Part shown: positions 10,129 to 21,512 of the stretch, one piece after another
Layout of the letters: every line of letters starts with the position of its first letter
How positions within the stretch are numbered: position 1 is the stretch's first letter
NCBI GenBank assembly: GCA_000934385.1
Contig: KN880630.1
Span: forward strand, 1-45,287
Length of the DNA: 45,287 nucleotides
Direction of reading: 5' to 3'
Source of the DNA: Cylindrobasidium torrendii FP15055 ss-10
Lineage: Eukaryota > Basidiomycota > Agaricomycetes > Agaricales > Physalacriaceae
Translations under genes and position numbers: made by a program
Notes under the pieces: model-generated
The model's input: the letters and a program-made list of their open reading frames with translations, nothing else
What the model was told of the DNA's origin: nothing
The model's database searches: none

Positions 10129-11942
10129 CTAAGCGGCAGCAGGGACACTTCGCTGCGCTTCGACGTCGTTAGGCTGGTTCCTCGAGAAGCCTCGAAGGAA
10201 GGAAGGCCGAATACTCGACAATATACTGCCACTCGTCGTCGACCTTTCCATTTGAGCCGGTGCCGGTGCCGGGGTCGCCTCAGTCTTCACGCCAGGTAGC
10301 TCATCCTCCGGCGGCGAAGATGAAATGCGCAGGAGGGAGGTGTAAGGCTGGCGACAGACGGGACAGAACCAGCCCTTGGCTTTGCGCTTGCGACGCGTGG
10401 GTGCCGGGGCAGGCGTGGGTACTACAGCCTGATTATTCGTTGCCTCGGCCCCTTCATCACCATTAGCCGCAGTGTCATCGCCAGCAGTCGTTTCCTCTGG
10501 GTGTGTGATACTACCTCCGGCGCCAAATTCGACCATGTTGAGCGCACAATCCTTGCACGCAACAAGATGGCGGCATGGAAGGAGAACGACTTCGCGGGCA
10601 GACGATAGACAAAGCAAGCATTCCGACGACGGTTCCTCATCAGCGACTGGAGCGTGCTGGGGTGGACTCTCGGGAGGATAAGTGTTGGTATCAGGCAGGG
10701 GAGCAGTGGGAGCATGGGAGCCGGAAGATGAGGATGAGAGGCCATAGATTTCGTGTAAATGGAACGTATGCGGGCCAATCTGCAATCTATGAGCGATCTG
10801 GATGGATGGTATGACATGGCGCTTACAGTTGCCTCCCGCTTGACGACCTTGACGACCCATGGGCGCGTATCCTCAGCATGTTCGCCGGTGGCTGGTGTGC
10901 TAGGCTTTGGGCCAAACCGGACGACGTTGAGATAGGTGATTTGCTCGTTGGGCGACGTGAGTTCCGCCCCTTGCTCGTCTAATGCTGCGAGCCGGATGGT
11001 CACCCGGACGCCTTCATCCTCCTTCTTGCCATCCTTGTTATCCTGATTGACCGGTTCGGCATCGAGCACAGCCAAAGCTGGGCCGGAAACGTCGTGGTTC
11101 TGTGACCGCTTACGAAGCTGGAAAGCCGTAAAGCGGCGGCGGGCCCGGGATCCTTCGGTTGGCGGAGTCGAGACATCCGGGGAAACTTCCCCAGCCGGGG
11201 TAGTGGCGGCAGAAGGATCTGGACTGGTTGACGAGCTCGGTTGTGTGTGGTCATGCTCAAATCGGTCAAGTTCGAGCGTGGCTCCCTCTGCGAGTTTGAA
11301 AACCTTCGCGAATCCGCCATCGACAACTGATTCGAAAACCAGAAGTTTGGCGAGGCCACTGGCAGATGAAGCGGCTGGTGCATCAGGATGGTCTGCAGGC
11401 AGGAAGACATGGACATAGATGCCACACTTTGGAGCATCGCAATCGAATTCAAACTCCAGTCCGTGTGAGTTCCCGCCCTCTGCTGTCTCGGTGGTCAAGG
11501 GTAACAGACGAAGAGTAGGCCGCTTGAGGTTGACGAGTGCTTGCAGCGTCGTTGTCGGCTCTTGCGGCTATGAGGGATATCAGTAAGCGAGATCAAGACT
11601 GCTGGCCACGCACGTCTTTGCTCTTTTCAATCCATCCCTTTACAATGTCGTGTGTGAGCTCATCGGTGAGAACCTTCTTCTGATATTCGTTCGTCCATTC
11701 AGGTCCGCTGGTAACGACGCCGATATTCGGTCCAAAGAGAGAATCAGGATGTTTCTTGTCCTTGTCCTTGTCCGCGGCGACAGTGCTCATGTCGATAACG
11801 GCGGGGTTGCCCAAGGCTGGTGCGGGCATCGTAGGTGCTGTTTGAGCAACGGCTCTGCGCCAAGCAACTATGAGGGAATATTACAAGGGCTTCAATAGCG
11901 TTATATAGGTCAAACGCACACCATGAAGACATAGCCGATGAC
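10129..11942 (-). CDS. MGRN1/LOG2-like RING finger E3 ubiquitin ligase
   Basis: Four exons give 552 residues in phase: 11930-11942, 11614-11867, 10827-11567 and 10129-10779. The first, 13-nt exon is inferred from a GTGCGT donor; the alternative start is the ATG at 11829. The middle part (about 95-330) resembles the region preceding the RING in Mahogunin/LOG2 proteins, with VNLKRPTLRLLPL, FEFDCDAPKCGIYVHVF and ITYLNVVRFGP. The C-terminal RING has CLLCLSS, LPCRHLVACKDC and, after a long Ala/Thr/Pro-rich insert, WFCPVCRQPY. The insert splits the finger between its first six and last two zinc ligands. The expected role is ubiquitin transfer to membrane or endosomal cargo, as for the family. The N-terminal 90 residues show no family match, so they could belong to a separate small gene. 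Confidence 0.8.
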
Positions 11943-12750
11943 GGTCAGAAGGAAAGGTGGGACAGGGGTGACCGATCACCGCTCAGATTCAGACATTTAA
12001 GTGTGGCGTGTTACCTAAGGAGACAAGAGACGGATTCCGGCTATGTGAGGCATGCTATACACGGGCTACTGCGCAAAATCGGGATTTAAATATGTTCAGC
12101 GTCAGCGCACAGGTCCTCGGAAATGTGGCCGCGTCCATGAATTAGTGTTATGCCTCGCTGGGCCAGCTTGCGACTGTAAGAATAACATTGCATCTCACAT
12201 TCCACACTCAGCAAGCAGTGCGCGGGTTACATACCCGATGCAAGACGCATAGAATACTACCCCCGGCGTTAGGGTCGATTGCGGTGGTTGAGAAGGATAG
12301 TACGGGTGAGTGTCGCAGTACGCCGGTGCTCAGAAGTGTAATGGGCAATGCTAGCTAAGTATAATATATCGCTGTCATCGAGAGAGTGTGGCATCCGGTA
12401 ATACTCAGCATTGTCAGACTCGTACAGGAGAAAAGGGCAGGAATGGGTAAGACAAGCGGCAAAATATGAGGAGCGAAGAAATTTTAGCTTGCAATAAGCC
12501 CAGGTCTTTCGTAGCTTCACGCTAGGATTATGAAGGATGTGAGATGACATTGTTCCGCATTTGGCAGAATGTTAGCGATCTCAGCACCACGTGATAGTAC
12601 CCCTTTCAAATTGGCCATCCAACGTCCAACGTCTAACCGTCACATCCGGTAATTCTACTCACTCATTGGTCTCGAAGCTCCTCGTCTTCCACAACGGTGG
12701 TCTCTGAGGTCCTCGCTGCGCCATTTCTCAGGAGATACACAAGTTTGTCC
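11943..12750. other. Intergenic between RING gene and ADH-B
   Basis: Divergent promoter region of the RING gene (-) and ADH-B (+). A 93-codon minus frame at 12269-12550 has no recognisable feature and looks spurious. No repeats were identified. Confidence 0.5.
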
Positions 12751-12765
12751 GTTCTAGGATGGGCC
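12751..12765 (+). promoter_or_regulatory. Conserved upstream block of ADH-B
   Basis: The 15-mer GTTCTAGGATGGGCC starts 202 nt before the ADH-B ATG. A 14/15 identical copy (GTTCTAGGATGGACC) starts exactly 202 nt before the ADH-C ATG on the other strand, while surrounding promoter sequence has largely diverged. It is a candidate binding site for a shared regulator. Confidence 0.5.
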
Positions 12766-12858
12766 TAATGTCTAGGCCTTCGCCTCTGGTCTGCTGGCCT
12801 GGGCGGCCTGGTATCCTGAATTCAGTCGGGCCAGGCGCGCTGCATATGGCGGGCAGCG

Positions 12859-12865
12859 TATATAA
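12859..12865 (+). promoter_or_regulatory. TATA box of ADH-B
   Basis: TATATAA lies 94 nt upstream of the ADH-B start codon and is followed by a CT/CA-rich leader, as expected for a highly expressed fungal glycolytic-type gene. Confidence 0.7.
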
Positions 12866-12952
12866 GCGACTTGGATGTCCACTGAGCCCTCAGATAACCA
12901 CTCTAGCAAACCAACTCGTCTTCATCAGACATCTCGCCCATCCAGCCAAATC

Positions 12953-14283
12953 ATGTCTGTTCTCCCCAACTTTACCATCCCAAAGACGCAGACCGTTGCA
13001 CTCGTCGAAAAGAGCGGTGGAACTGTCGCCATCAAGGACGACTGGCCAGTCACCCAGCAAAACCAGCTCAAGCCTGGTGAATGCCTCGTCAAAATGCAGG
13101 CCACTGGTAAGTCACTCTGCTCGAATGCTTGGTTCCCTTTGCTAACTTCGACTCAGGCTGCTGCCACACAGATCTCCACGCCGCTCTCGGTGACTGGCCT
13201 CTCAAGGCCAAGTCTCCGCTCATCGGTGGACACGAGGGTGTTGGTATCATCGTGGCCATCGGCGACAACACCATTAGCGATCGCAAGGTCGGCGACCGCG
13301 TTGGCATCAAGTGGCTCGCCGATTCTTGCTTGAACTGTGAACAATGTCGCAATGGCCGCGAACAAAGTATGCCTATCATCATATTGACGAGCTTGTACTC
13401 ACGCCTTATAGATTGCCCCGACGCCAAGCTCAGCGGATTCACCGTCGACGGCACTTTCTCTGAATATTGCGTATCCTTCTGCAACCATGTTTCTCCCATC
13501 CCCGAAGGCTTCAGCTCTGCGGAAGCTGCTTCTATCCTTTGCGCTGTGAGCACACCTCTTGACATACCTTCGTCCTTTTTCTCATCCATCCCAGGGTGTA
13601 ACCGTCTACCGTGCCATCAAGTACAGCCAGACCCAGCACGGAGACTGGATCGTCCTCCCCGGTGCTGGAGGAGGTCTTGGACATCTTGCTGTCCAATACG
13701 CAAAGGTCCGTGGCCTGAGGGTCATTGCCATCGACAGTGGTGAGGAGAAGAAGAAGCTCTGCCTCGACCTCGGTGCAGACGCCTGGATCGACTTCAAAGA
13801 GACCAAGGACATTGTCGCGGCTGTCAAGGCAGCCACTGGCGGAGAAGGCGCACACTCTGCCATTGTCACTACCGCTCACGTACGCTTATCATTATGCGGC
13901 GCATTGTGCTTAGCTAACACGATCTTCAGCCTTCTGGATACACACAAGCCGTCGACTACCTTCGCGGCGGCGGAACCCTGATGGCTGTCGGACTGCCGGG
14001 AGAGGCCAAGCTCGAGGCGTCGATCTTTTTCACTGTGTTCAAGAGCATTTCTATCCTCGGGTCGTATGTTGGCAACCGCCAAGACGCTTACGAGGCTCTG
14101 GATATCGCAGCACGCGGACAGGTGAAGGTACACTATGTATGCAAGCGTCTGCCGGAACTCAAGGCGTGCGTTCCTTTCCTCCACTACTTTGGGCATCGTG
14201 CTGATGAATTGTGCAGTACATATGAGGGTCTTAAGGAGGGCACTGTCGCGGGCCGTGTCGTTTTCGACCTCGAGCAACATTGA
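12953..14283 (+). CDS. Zinc alcohol dehydrogenase B, cytosolic
   Basis: Six exons (12953-13106, 13157-13366, 13412-13545, 13595-13879, 13930-14165, 14217-14283) give 361 residues, close to the yeast ADH1 length. Motifs are the catalytic-zinc CCHTDLH (about residue 53), GGHEGVG, the structural-zinc cluster CLNCEQC...NC, and GAGGGLGHLAVQYAK for NAD binding. The C-terminus is VVFDLEQH. There is no presequence, so it should act in the cytosol in ethanol formation or assimilation. The copy is almost identical in protein sequence to ADH-C, which lies inverted about 10.5 kb away, and shares the 202-nt promoter block. ADH-A is a more distant paralogue with the same internal intron positions. Confidence 0.95.
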
Positions 14284-15006
14284 CCAGCACGGAGTCAAAG
14301 AAAATGGATGCAGATGTATATATTGTAGATTCGGAGCATCGGGCGCCTTGTAATTGTAGATGACCATTAGATTAGAAGGATTTGGTTGCGTATTATGGGT
14401 TAAAATGGATGTAACTTATGAACAACAGCGTCAGCAGCTTACGGACGCAAGACGTCTAGGTTCCACCACCGGGTAGGGGTTTCCTGAATTTTAGAAGATT
14501 GAAGTAAGGCGCTTGTGCTTGCTGTGGGTCCAATTCCGTCTGGCTTGCTTCGCGTCACCAGGGTCTAATTAATTAAGAGCAGTGTAAATGAAGCCAACTC
14601 ACAGTAGCTCTATCAAAGCAATCCTCCCGCACGCCTTCAAGTACTACCTATCGATGCCCATGTCATATCTATCCCACAATAGCTAGTAAGCCTTTTACCA
14701 TCGCATTATGAGTTTAAAAGACAACGAGTAGCCGGTGGAATTGATTGAAATTCTCACCACGAATATGTCTAGAAATTGCATTGACATTGGTCTTAGACAG
14801 TACGTATTCAACCGGCATGCTACCAACTTAAGTTGACAAAATGTGGCGGGTGTTTGGCAGAGGGGTGTTTGTATTCTGCTTTTTTGGTAAGACTTGGACT
14901 ACTCCCACGTTTTCTTTCCTACACTCACTCAGACTGCCGCCGAACCGCGCTCACGGACTGCCTCGATATTCCGTGCTTTAACATCCGCTAACCGACGTTC
15001 TCGACG
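14284..15006. other. Intergenic, ADH-B 3' flank and PIPK promoter
   Basis: No supported gene. The stretch holds the 3' region of ADH-B and the promoter of the lipid-kinase gene, with pyrimidine-rich sequence (14905-14935) before the PIPK start. No clear TATA box. Confidence 0.5.
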
Positions 15007-17354
15007 ATGGCCACAGCCGCACTAGGTCGTGCGCCTTCGCCGCCCGGCGTGGATCTGCATTCTCGGCATCACAGTAAACTTGATTCGGCGCGCTCGTCGT
15101 CGGTCTCGTCCTTCCGAACGACACCTCTTGGCCCACAGTCGCGGACCACGTCATCCCAATCGTCCTTGAACAACTCCGGCTCTGAAACGCCGCAGGTGAA
15201 CCCGCTGCACACGCTGGGCTCTTTGCAGGGGCAAACGTCGCATCCAGAAATACACATCCTCAAAGTCACCGGAGACACCGTCCAGGTAGAATCTGGGCCA
15301 ATGCCCGATTCTGTTCTGAAGAAAATGTCACAGACAATGTCGAACGTTGTCTCCCGAGGGGCTGAAATAGTCCGCAGCGACGACGGCGACGATCACATTG
15401 GACCACCACCGCCATCTCCACCGGCCAGTGTAGAGCGAGACGAGTTGGAACCGGAGACAGCTCCCTCCAAGGCTATGTACGACAGCCCAGTAGACGCAGG
15501 CGACGCTCCTGGCCATCGACAAGTATCGGCGACGTCATCCCTAGCGACCATGCGGGCCCTTCCACCACAGCCCACTCGTGCTTCTACCGTTATAACAACC
15601 GAACCCATGTTGCGCTCCTCGACCGACACAAAGATCCCAATCGCGACGGTGACAGCGTCACCGTCCGAGGTATCAGAGGCTAGTTCATCACAGTACCTCT
15701 CGCCCCCTTCAATATCCATCACACGACCGACCCGCCGAAATACGACTGGCTCATCTCTAAACAACAGTCTTCCCTCTCGTGTGAGCGCAAGTGGTGTGCG
15801 GGCATCATTGCACCAACAATACTCGTCGCAACCGTTGCAAGAGGAACCCGCAGATGTGGCGAGCGACATTCAGCTGCATGAGGAGAAGATCAGGAGGGAG
15901 CGCATGGAAAAGAGGGCGAAGCAGCAGCAGGCAGAAGCCCAACTCACACGGACGGAGACACGAAAGGAGAACATGCCCCTTGTCGGCAACCTCATTGGGG
16001 AGGACCATGTCAACTACGTTCTCATGTACAACATGTTGACCGGCATTCGCATCGGGGTGAGTATCACTCCTTTTCCTGCCGATGTGTTTCTTATATTTGC
16101 CAGGTTTCGCGCTGTCAAGCTAAACTCAACCGTCCTATATCAGACGAGGATTTCACCGCAGCACACAAATACTCCTTCGATATTGTTGGAAACGAGCTCA
16201 CCCCGTCTGCGAAGTACGACTTCAAATTCAAGGACTATGCCCCGTGGGTATTCCGTTCATTGCGTGAAGAGCATTTCCACCTCGACCCTGCCGACTATCT
16301 TCTTTCCCTCACCGCCAAATATATTCTTTCCGAGCTAGGCTCTCCAGGAAAATCTGGCTCATTCTTCTACTTCTCTCGCGATTATCGCTTCATCATCAAA
16401 ACCATCCATCACAACGAGCACAAGTTCCTTCGCACTGTATTGAAACAGTACTACGAGCATGTCAAAGAAAACCCGCATACTCTCATCTCTCGCTTCTATG
16501 GCCTCCATCGCGTCAAGCTCCCCCACGGCCGCAAGATCCACTTCGTCATCATGAACAACATCTTCCCTCCACACAAGGATATTCATGAGACGTATGACTT
16601 GAAAGGCTCGACCGTCGGCCGCGAGTATCCCGAGGAGCTCACCAAGGAGAAGAAGAACCATGTCCTCAAGGACCTCAACTGGATTAACCGGGAGAGGACA
16701 CTCGAATTCGGTCCTGAGAAACGGGCATATTTGACAGAGCAACTGCGCCGCGACAAGGAGATGCTCAAGTCTATCCAGGTCATGGACTACAGCTTGCTCG
16801 TCGGCATTCACAACATGCGTCGGGGGAATCGTGACAACGTGCGGAAAAATACCCTTAAAGTATTCGAGGTAAGCTCCACGTCTAGTTTGGCCGTAGTGTT
16901 GCTAACGGCTCTGCAGCCTGACATTCCACACGGACATCATCGTCGTCGGCCCACTGTCAGCGGTAGCTCTGGCAAGGGTGGCAATTTCTCTCCGGAAGCT
17001 ATTGCAATGCGCAGGGCGATGCGTGAGTCTGACCCTAAACGACTAGGCAAGGGTACAAACCTGCCCGAGGCGGACACTGGCGACCGCCAACACTTTATGT
17101 TCTACAAGGACGAGGGCGGCATGCGGAGTACGGACGAGTCGGAACAGGACCTGGACACGATCTACTACCTCGGTGTCATCGACATTCTCACCCCGTACAA
17201 GACGACGAAGAAGCTGGAGCATTTCTGGAAGGGCTTGCAAGCAGATCGCCACAAGATCAGCCCCGTACCGCCTGACGAGTATGCGGACCGGTTCTTCTCG
17301 TTTATGAAGGCCATCATGCGCGGCGGAGATGGTGGCAAGTCGTTCGTGCCCTAG
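15007..17354 (+). CDS. MSS4: Phosphatidylinositol-4-phosphate 5-kinase (Mss4/Its3 type)
   Basis: Three exons (15007-16056, 16104-16868, 16917-17354), all junctions phase 0, give 750 residues. The N-terminal about 300 residues are Ser/Thr/Pro-rich and probably disordered. A basic coiled segment (about 290-315) precedes the PIPK core. Core marks are GIRIGVSRCQ at the first splice junction, YDLKGSTVGRE (about residue 515), MDYSLLVGIH (about 577), and YLGVIDILTPY with the catalytic-loop-type Asp (about 690), then KTTKKLEHFWKGL in the activation-segment region and a FFSFMKAIM end. It makes PI(4,5)P2 at the plasma membrane, supporting actin organisation, endocytosis and polarised growth in fungi. 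It is single-copy in yeasts and essential there. The second intron (16869-16916) keeps the frame open, so a read-through isoform is formally possible. Confidence 0.95.
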
Positions 17355-20300
17355 CGGATTTTGCCCCGTTCTTTTTCATCCTCTTTCTTCTATCCGTTCC
17401 GCGGTTGACTTATCTATCATTATTTGTCTTGGACTCTTTTGGGGCAGGATGTCATTTTCGTGTACCACCAAGTTTCATTTCTGTAATCATCTTCTCGCAT
17501 ACAAGCACCCACACACTCCTTTGGACTCGGCTATCCTTTCCATCCACTCGTTTATGACCATTCACGATTACAGTGCAGCGTTCGAATGCCGGACATCGAC
17601 GCTGTTGCCCCGTCGCTCGTTACCATCTTGCTTATGCGCCGAGTGCGCACCACACGTTCTTTACCATTCCCGTTTTTCCGACCATTTTATACGGCGGCTC
17701 GCCACCTGACGGTGACCGCAACCACTGCATCCTCGCATTCCTCATCTTATTTATTTCATCCCTATCCACATTTGTTCTACTCTATGCTGTCGCGTTCCTT
17801 CCTATTCTCTTTATTCTATGTAGACACCCTCTAGAGTCCTCGTCTGGTTTTTCTCGGTGGGGTTGTCGTAATTAATGGGATTCAAACTTCGTATGCGCTG
17901 TGGGCTTTCGCATGGCCTGACTCTGAAGCGTTCGACGAGGCGTGCGACTTGCTGGAGACCTGCCGTTGAACTATGGCAACATTGCATTATTCTGTTCGCT
18001 CATCGCCTCATCATTAACGTCGACTTCCAACGTCCTGGGCGCCGTGCACGATGACATTCCACCAACTTGCTACTTGTGTGTGGATGGCCCAAGAAGACCA
18101 CCAGTATATCAAACTCACTTTGAAAGCAAGAAGGTTCACACAGGTGAAGCCATCGCGGCAAGAAATTAAATCTCCAACCTCCGAGCTATGCGGCTAGGAG
18201 TTTAGGGTGCTCTCGGTCAGGCGGAGCCGGCGCCTTCGAATTCGACGGCGACCTTGCGATTGGCACCATGAAATCAGAGCTGGCTAGGATCAAGGGCAAT
18301 CGGCGGAAAGGCGTCAAGAACATCGATGTGTCGGTACTCTCCAGGTGCAAACCCAACAACGGTCGCGAATGCTAATTAGCATGACTTGGGTCAGTATTTT
18401 GTGGTTTAGCCGCACAGATTCCCGTCCAAAGAATATTCCTTTGCTTGGTTAGTGATGATGGATTATTCAGAAACCTTACCCTGTAAGCGTGGATCGGCCG
18501 TTTTGTGCATTTGGACGCCCGCGGCTTTCGTTCGAGGACATCGGGGGTCGTTGAAGTGGCCGAGGGCACGGTCTGAAGTTGTACAAATCGATACAGACTT
18601 CGAAATAACGCGCGAGGGAGATGCCTTTTTCTGGCCTGGCGTCTCCAAATACCTGGTTTTGGGGCCCCAGGAGGGTGCCGGGGTTTTTACAGTAGGGAAA
18701 GACCATCCTGCTATGTCTTCAACCCTCAGCGGTGAAGTTCTCGTATGCATTGAGTTTCTGGAGAGTAGATAGATCTGTTCCTCGAGTTCTATGCCTCTTC
18801 TTGCAAGTGCCGCAGCAGCCAGTTCAAGACTTGTGTTGGCCTTTGCTTCAGTGCGAGCACATTCTGCGACCTCACTGGGGTTCACCGGGCCGGACAGTAG
18901 ATCTTCAAGGATTTATTGAGGGCGGCGGAGTTATCTTGTACCTACAGAATGGATTCCAATTCTTTCCAGGAGACGATGCGACTGCGCAAACAAATTGAAG
19001 TAGGCTCGCAGTTCACCTAGGTACTATGTTGCACTATCCCCGGGACCTTAGCGTGAAGGGCCTCTCCTCCTAAATGTTCTCACAACGTTGGAAAAATGAT
19101 AAGGATTCTGGACCATTGTGTTCATGTTGTATGCCTGTATACTTCCTGTCCACTGACATCGCGGAGGAATGTCGCGGGAATCGTTTTTCGCACGAGCTCA
19201 GATCAGCCACAAATCTGTCTAGATCATTGTGTATGACAAATTCCATTGTTTTACAGTGATAATAACATTTCATTACATTCTTGAAGACAACAGTGATCGT
19301 AAGTAGCTCGATACTGCATCCAAATCGGGGCATGCTAGAACGACGCGCCTCAATGATATCATAACGCACACTCACGTAGAAACTCTGAGGTTCGCACTAT
19401 CTGGCCTCTGTCCAAAGAATAATCAGTCTTCCTAGATTTCCAAAATTTGTAACTGGGTTACCGGCTCAATGCAGACTAGGGATGCGTCGTGGATTGGACT
19501 GTAGCACCCGTTCAAGAATCCCCATAACTTCACTGGGACTACCTGTTCTATCAGTGGATCAAATGCATCTTACTCCAAGTTTTACCCTACCCTCTTCTCC
19601 CGCAAACATTGTAGCGTTCTCTTGAGCCTGGATTTCAACATCGAGTAGCGGGTAAAAGAGACCTGGTGATCAAGAAAGGGACAACTGGGTGCGCGTGACG
19701 TCACGCGTGCAAATCGCGGGGGCAAAGTCAGTTCGTTCCACGTGGGTAACTATCAACTTCACCATCAACGTGCAACGACGTCCAACCTTCGCTTTTCCTA
19801 GTTGAAGCCCGAGGATCGACTATCGGAGTTGAAATGAAGTCTTGAAGTCTTAGACTTGTACATTTGAAACGTACTGACCATCGAAAGTCCGCGCAAAAAT
19901 TCAACAGTTGACAGTCATTGCCGATGCCAACGCGTTCCAAGGCTTGATTATTGACGCTGCTGACAAGACTAGTACACTGCCGTACAGGAACGCATTGGCT
20001 TTATACTGTCCAAGAAAGCACATCCGACGTAACGCGGTTTTTCTTCACTTGTGTAAGTACCTGTGCGCATTTATCACCGCTTTCAGACTGAAACGGAGGC
20101 CATTTCGGCATCTGACTGACCACCAATTAGCAGATATAGTAACATGCATATCTCACTTTGAAGCCAATGAAGAAGGAAATCATCATCTGGTCTTGAAGGG
20201 CAAATACTTGACATATGAACGACTTCGCGGCGACCGCAGCACTCGGAAGCCCTAATCAACTGGTCGAAAGGCTGGCTCTTATCATCGCAGAACGTTTGCC

Positions 20301-21512
20301 CATGTAATTCTTCAGCTGCGTGGTACATTCTACTGGTGTACTCGTGCTATTGCAGCGCTGTACCCGCAGGAACGACGATACCTACGTACACCGGCCTCCG
20401 GAATAATGCCCTTTGGGATAGTGGGGAGGCTATTACCGTCCGGACAGAGTGTTTCTATACCCAAATGGACGCCAACTGTGACGCCAAGGCGCATGGTCGA
20501 GGTGCCAGCTCTTCAAGCGCTGGACTAAGTTGTTAGGTAACGTTCGTTTCTACCTGCCTGCTACCCACTTTTGACGGCCGTGATAGCCCTCATTGTATTC
20601 GCTGGATATCGAACCTAGTGCTAGAGTGCGGTAAGAACTCCAGGACTCGGTCTATTTCGTTGAGCCAACTTGCTATGTAGCATAAACGGCTCTCTCACCC
20701 TCGGTTAATTCCTTCCATTGTGACTAAGTAGTGCCTGGCCGATGTCAGCTTGAGATCTCTCTAACTGGTTGAAACCTAGACACTTCATAAACTTCATGAA
20801 TCATTGGCGAGAATGCGGCACGCGATTCGTACTAGTCCGGCGAGATACAAAACTGCAGCACAATGCAACATTTGCTGATGATTACTAGCAGTCAAGACGA
20901 CACAACAATGAAGCGCAGCGGCTGATGAGTCATGATTGTTCAACTTTTGCTGCCAGTCCCGCCGAACGAGAAGTCGACGAGTGGCAACAGCCTAGAGCAT
21001 GCATCGAGGCACCCATTTGTTCGTATATTTCCTTTTTGGTCTATTCCCCATCCTCATACAGACCTTCCCGGTTCTTTTCCGCCATAGGCCTCAGGAACTC
21101 AAGCAATGGTACACGGAGGCTCGAAAATGCTACCGGTTAGTGGTCGGTTAGATTCTACAAGAGGGGCAGAGAGTTCACCGACGTTCTCAGTGCCTCTCAG
21201 ATGGCATTCATGTCCCTCGCGGCTCGGGAGGCAGTTCCCGGCATCTTACCGGGGGACTCCCCTTCAAGCCATCACATTATTCTACGCAGCAGAAAGCTTC
21301 CAAAGTCAGATTTCGAGACGCGTGCCAAACGTTCCTGTAGGGAAATCCCTCTATACATCTCTGTGTCTACGATGGGTACCTCAATTCCAGAAGGCTCAAC
21401 CGGTCTGATTCACTTAAGAAAGTATGGTGAGAATCTCTCCGTGGGCGAGTTTAAAAGGCGATCATGCCATCTGTTCCGTATACTTTCACCCTTCCCACCA
21501 TCCCAACTGTCA
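17355..21512. other. Gene-poor block of about 4.1 kb
   Basis: Between the kinase and the Zn2Cys6 regulator no gene can be firmly assigned. The first about 600 nt include a pyrimidine-rich 3' flank of the kinase. A weak minus-strand coding candidate lies at about 18463-18885 (listed separately). A plus frame at 21170-21480 reads protein-like (FTDVLSASQMAFMSLAAREA) without intron logic or a family match. Other frames (19908-20255, 20083-20328) look like chance. The block may contain eroded genes. Confidence 0.45.
18463..18885 (-). CDS. Possible exon of an unknown gene
   Basis: A 140-codon open stretch encodes an Ala/Glu-rich, probably helical part (EVAECARTEAKANTSLELAA) followed by a Ser/Thr/Pro/Lys-rich tail. 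It has no good ATG and ends in an ambiguous acceptor/donor overlap (TTACAGGTAAGG) near 18480. It could be the body of a small multi-exon gene whose last exon ends near 18186, or a relic. No family is recognised. Confidence 0.22.
   Translation of the reverse strand: MNPSEVAECARTEAKANTSLELAAAALARRGIELEEQIYLLSRNSMHTRTSPLRVEDIAGWSFPTVKTPAPSWGPKTRYLETPGQKKASPSRVISKSVSICTTSDRALGHFNDPRCPRTKAAGVQMHKTADPRLQGKVSE

Noticed and set aside
19908..20255. Plus frame of 115 codons in the gene-poor block
   Set aside because: Has a GTAAGT and nearby CTTTCAG but the join gives no better protein, and the opposite strand has an equally plausible frame.
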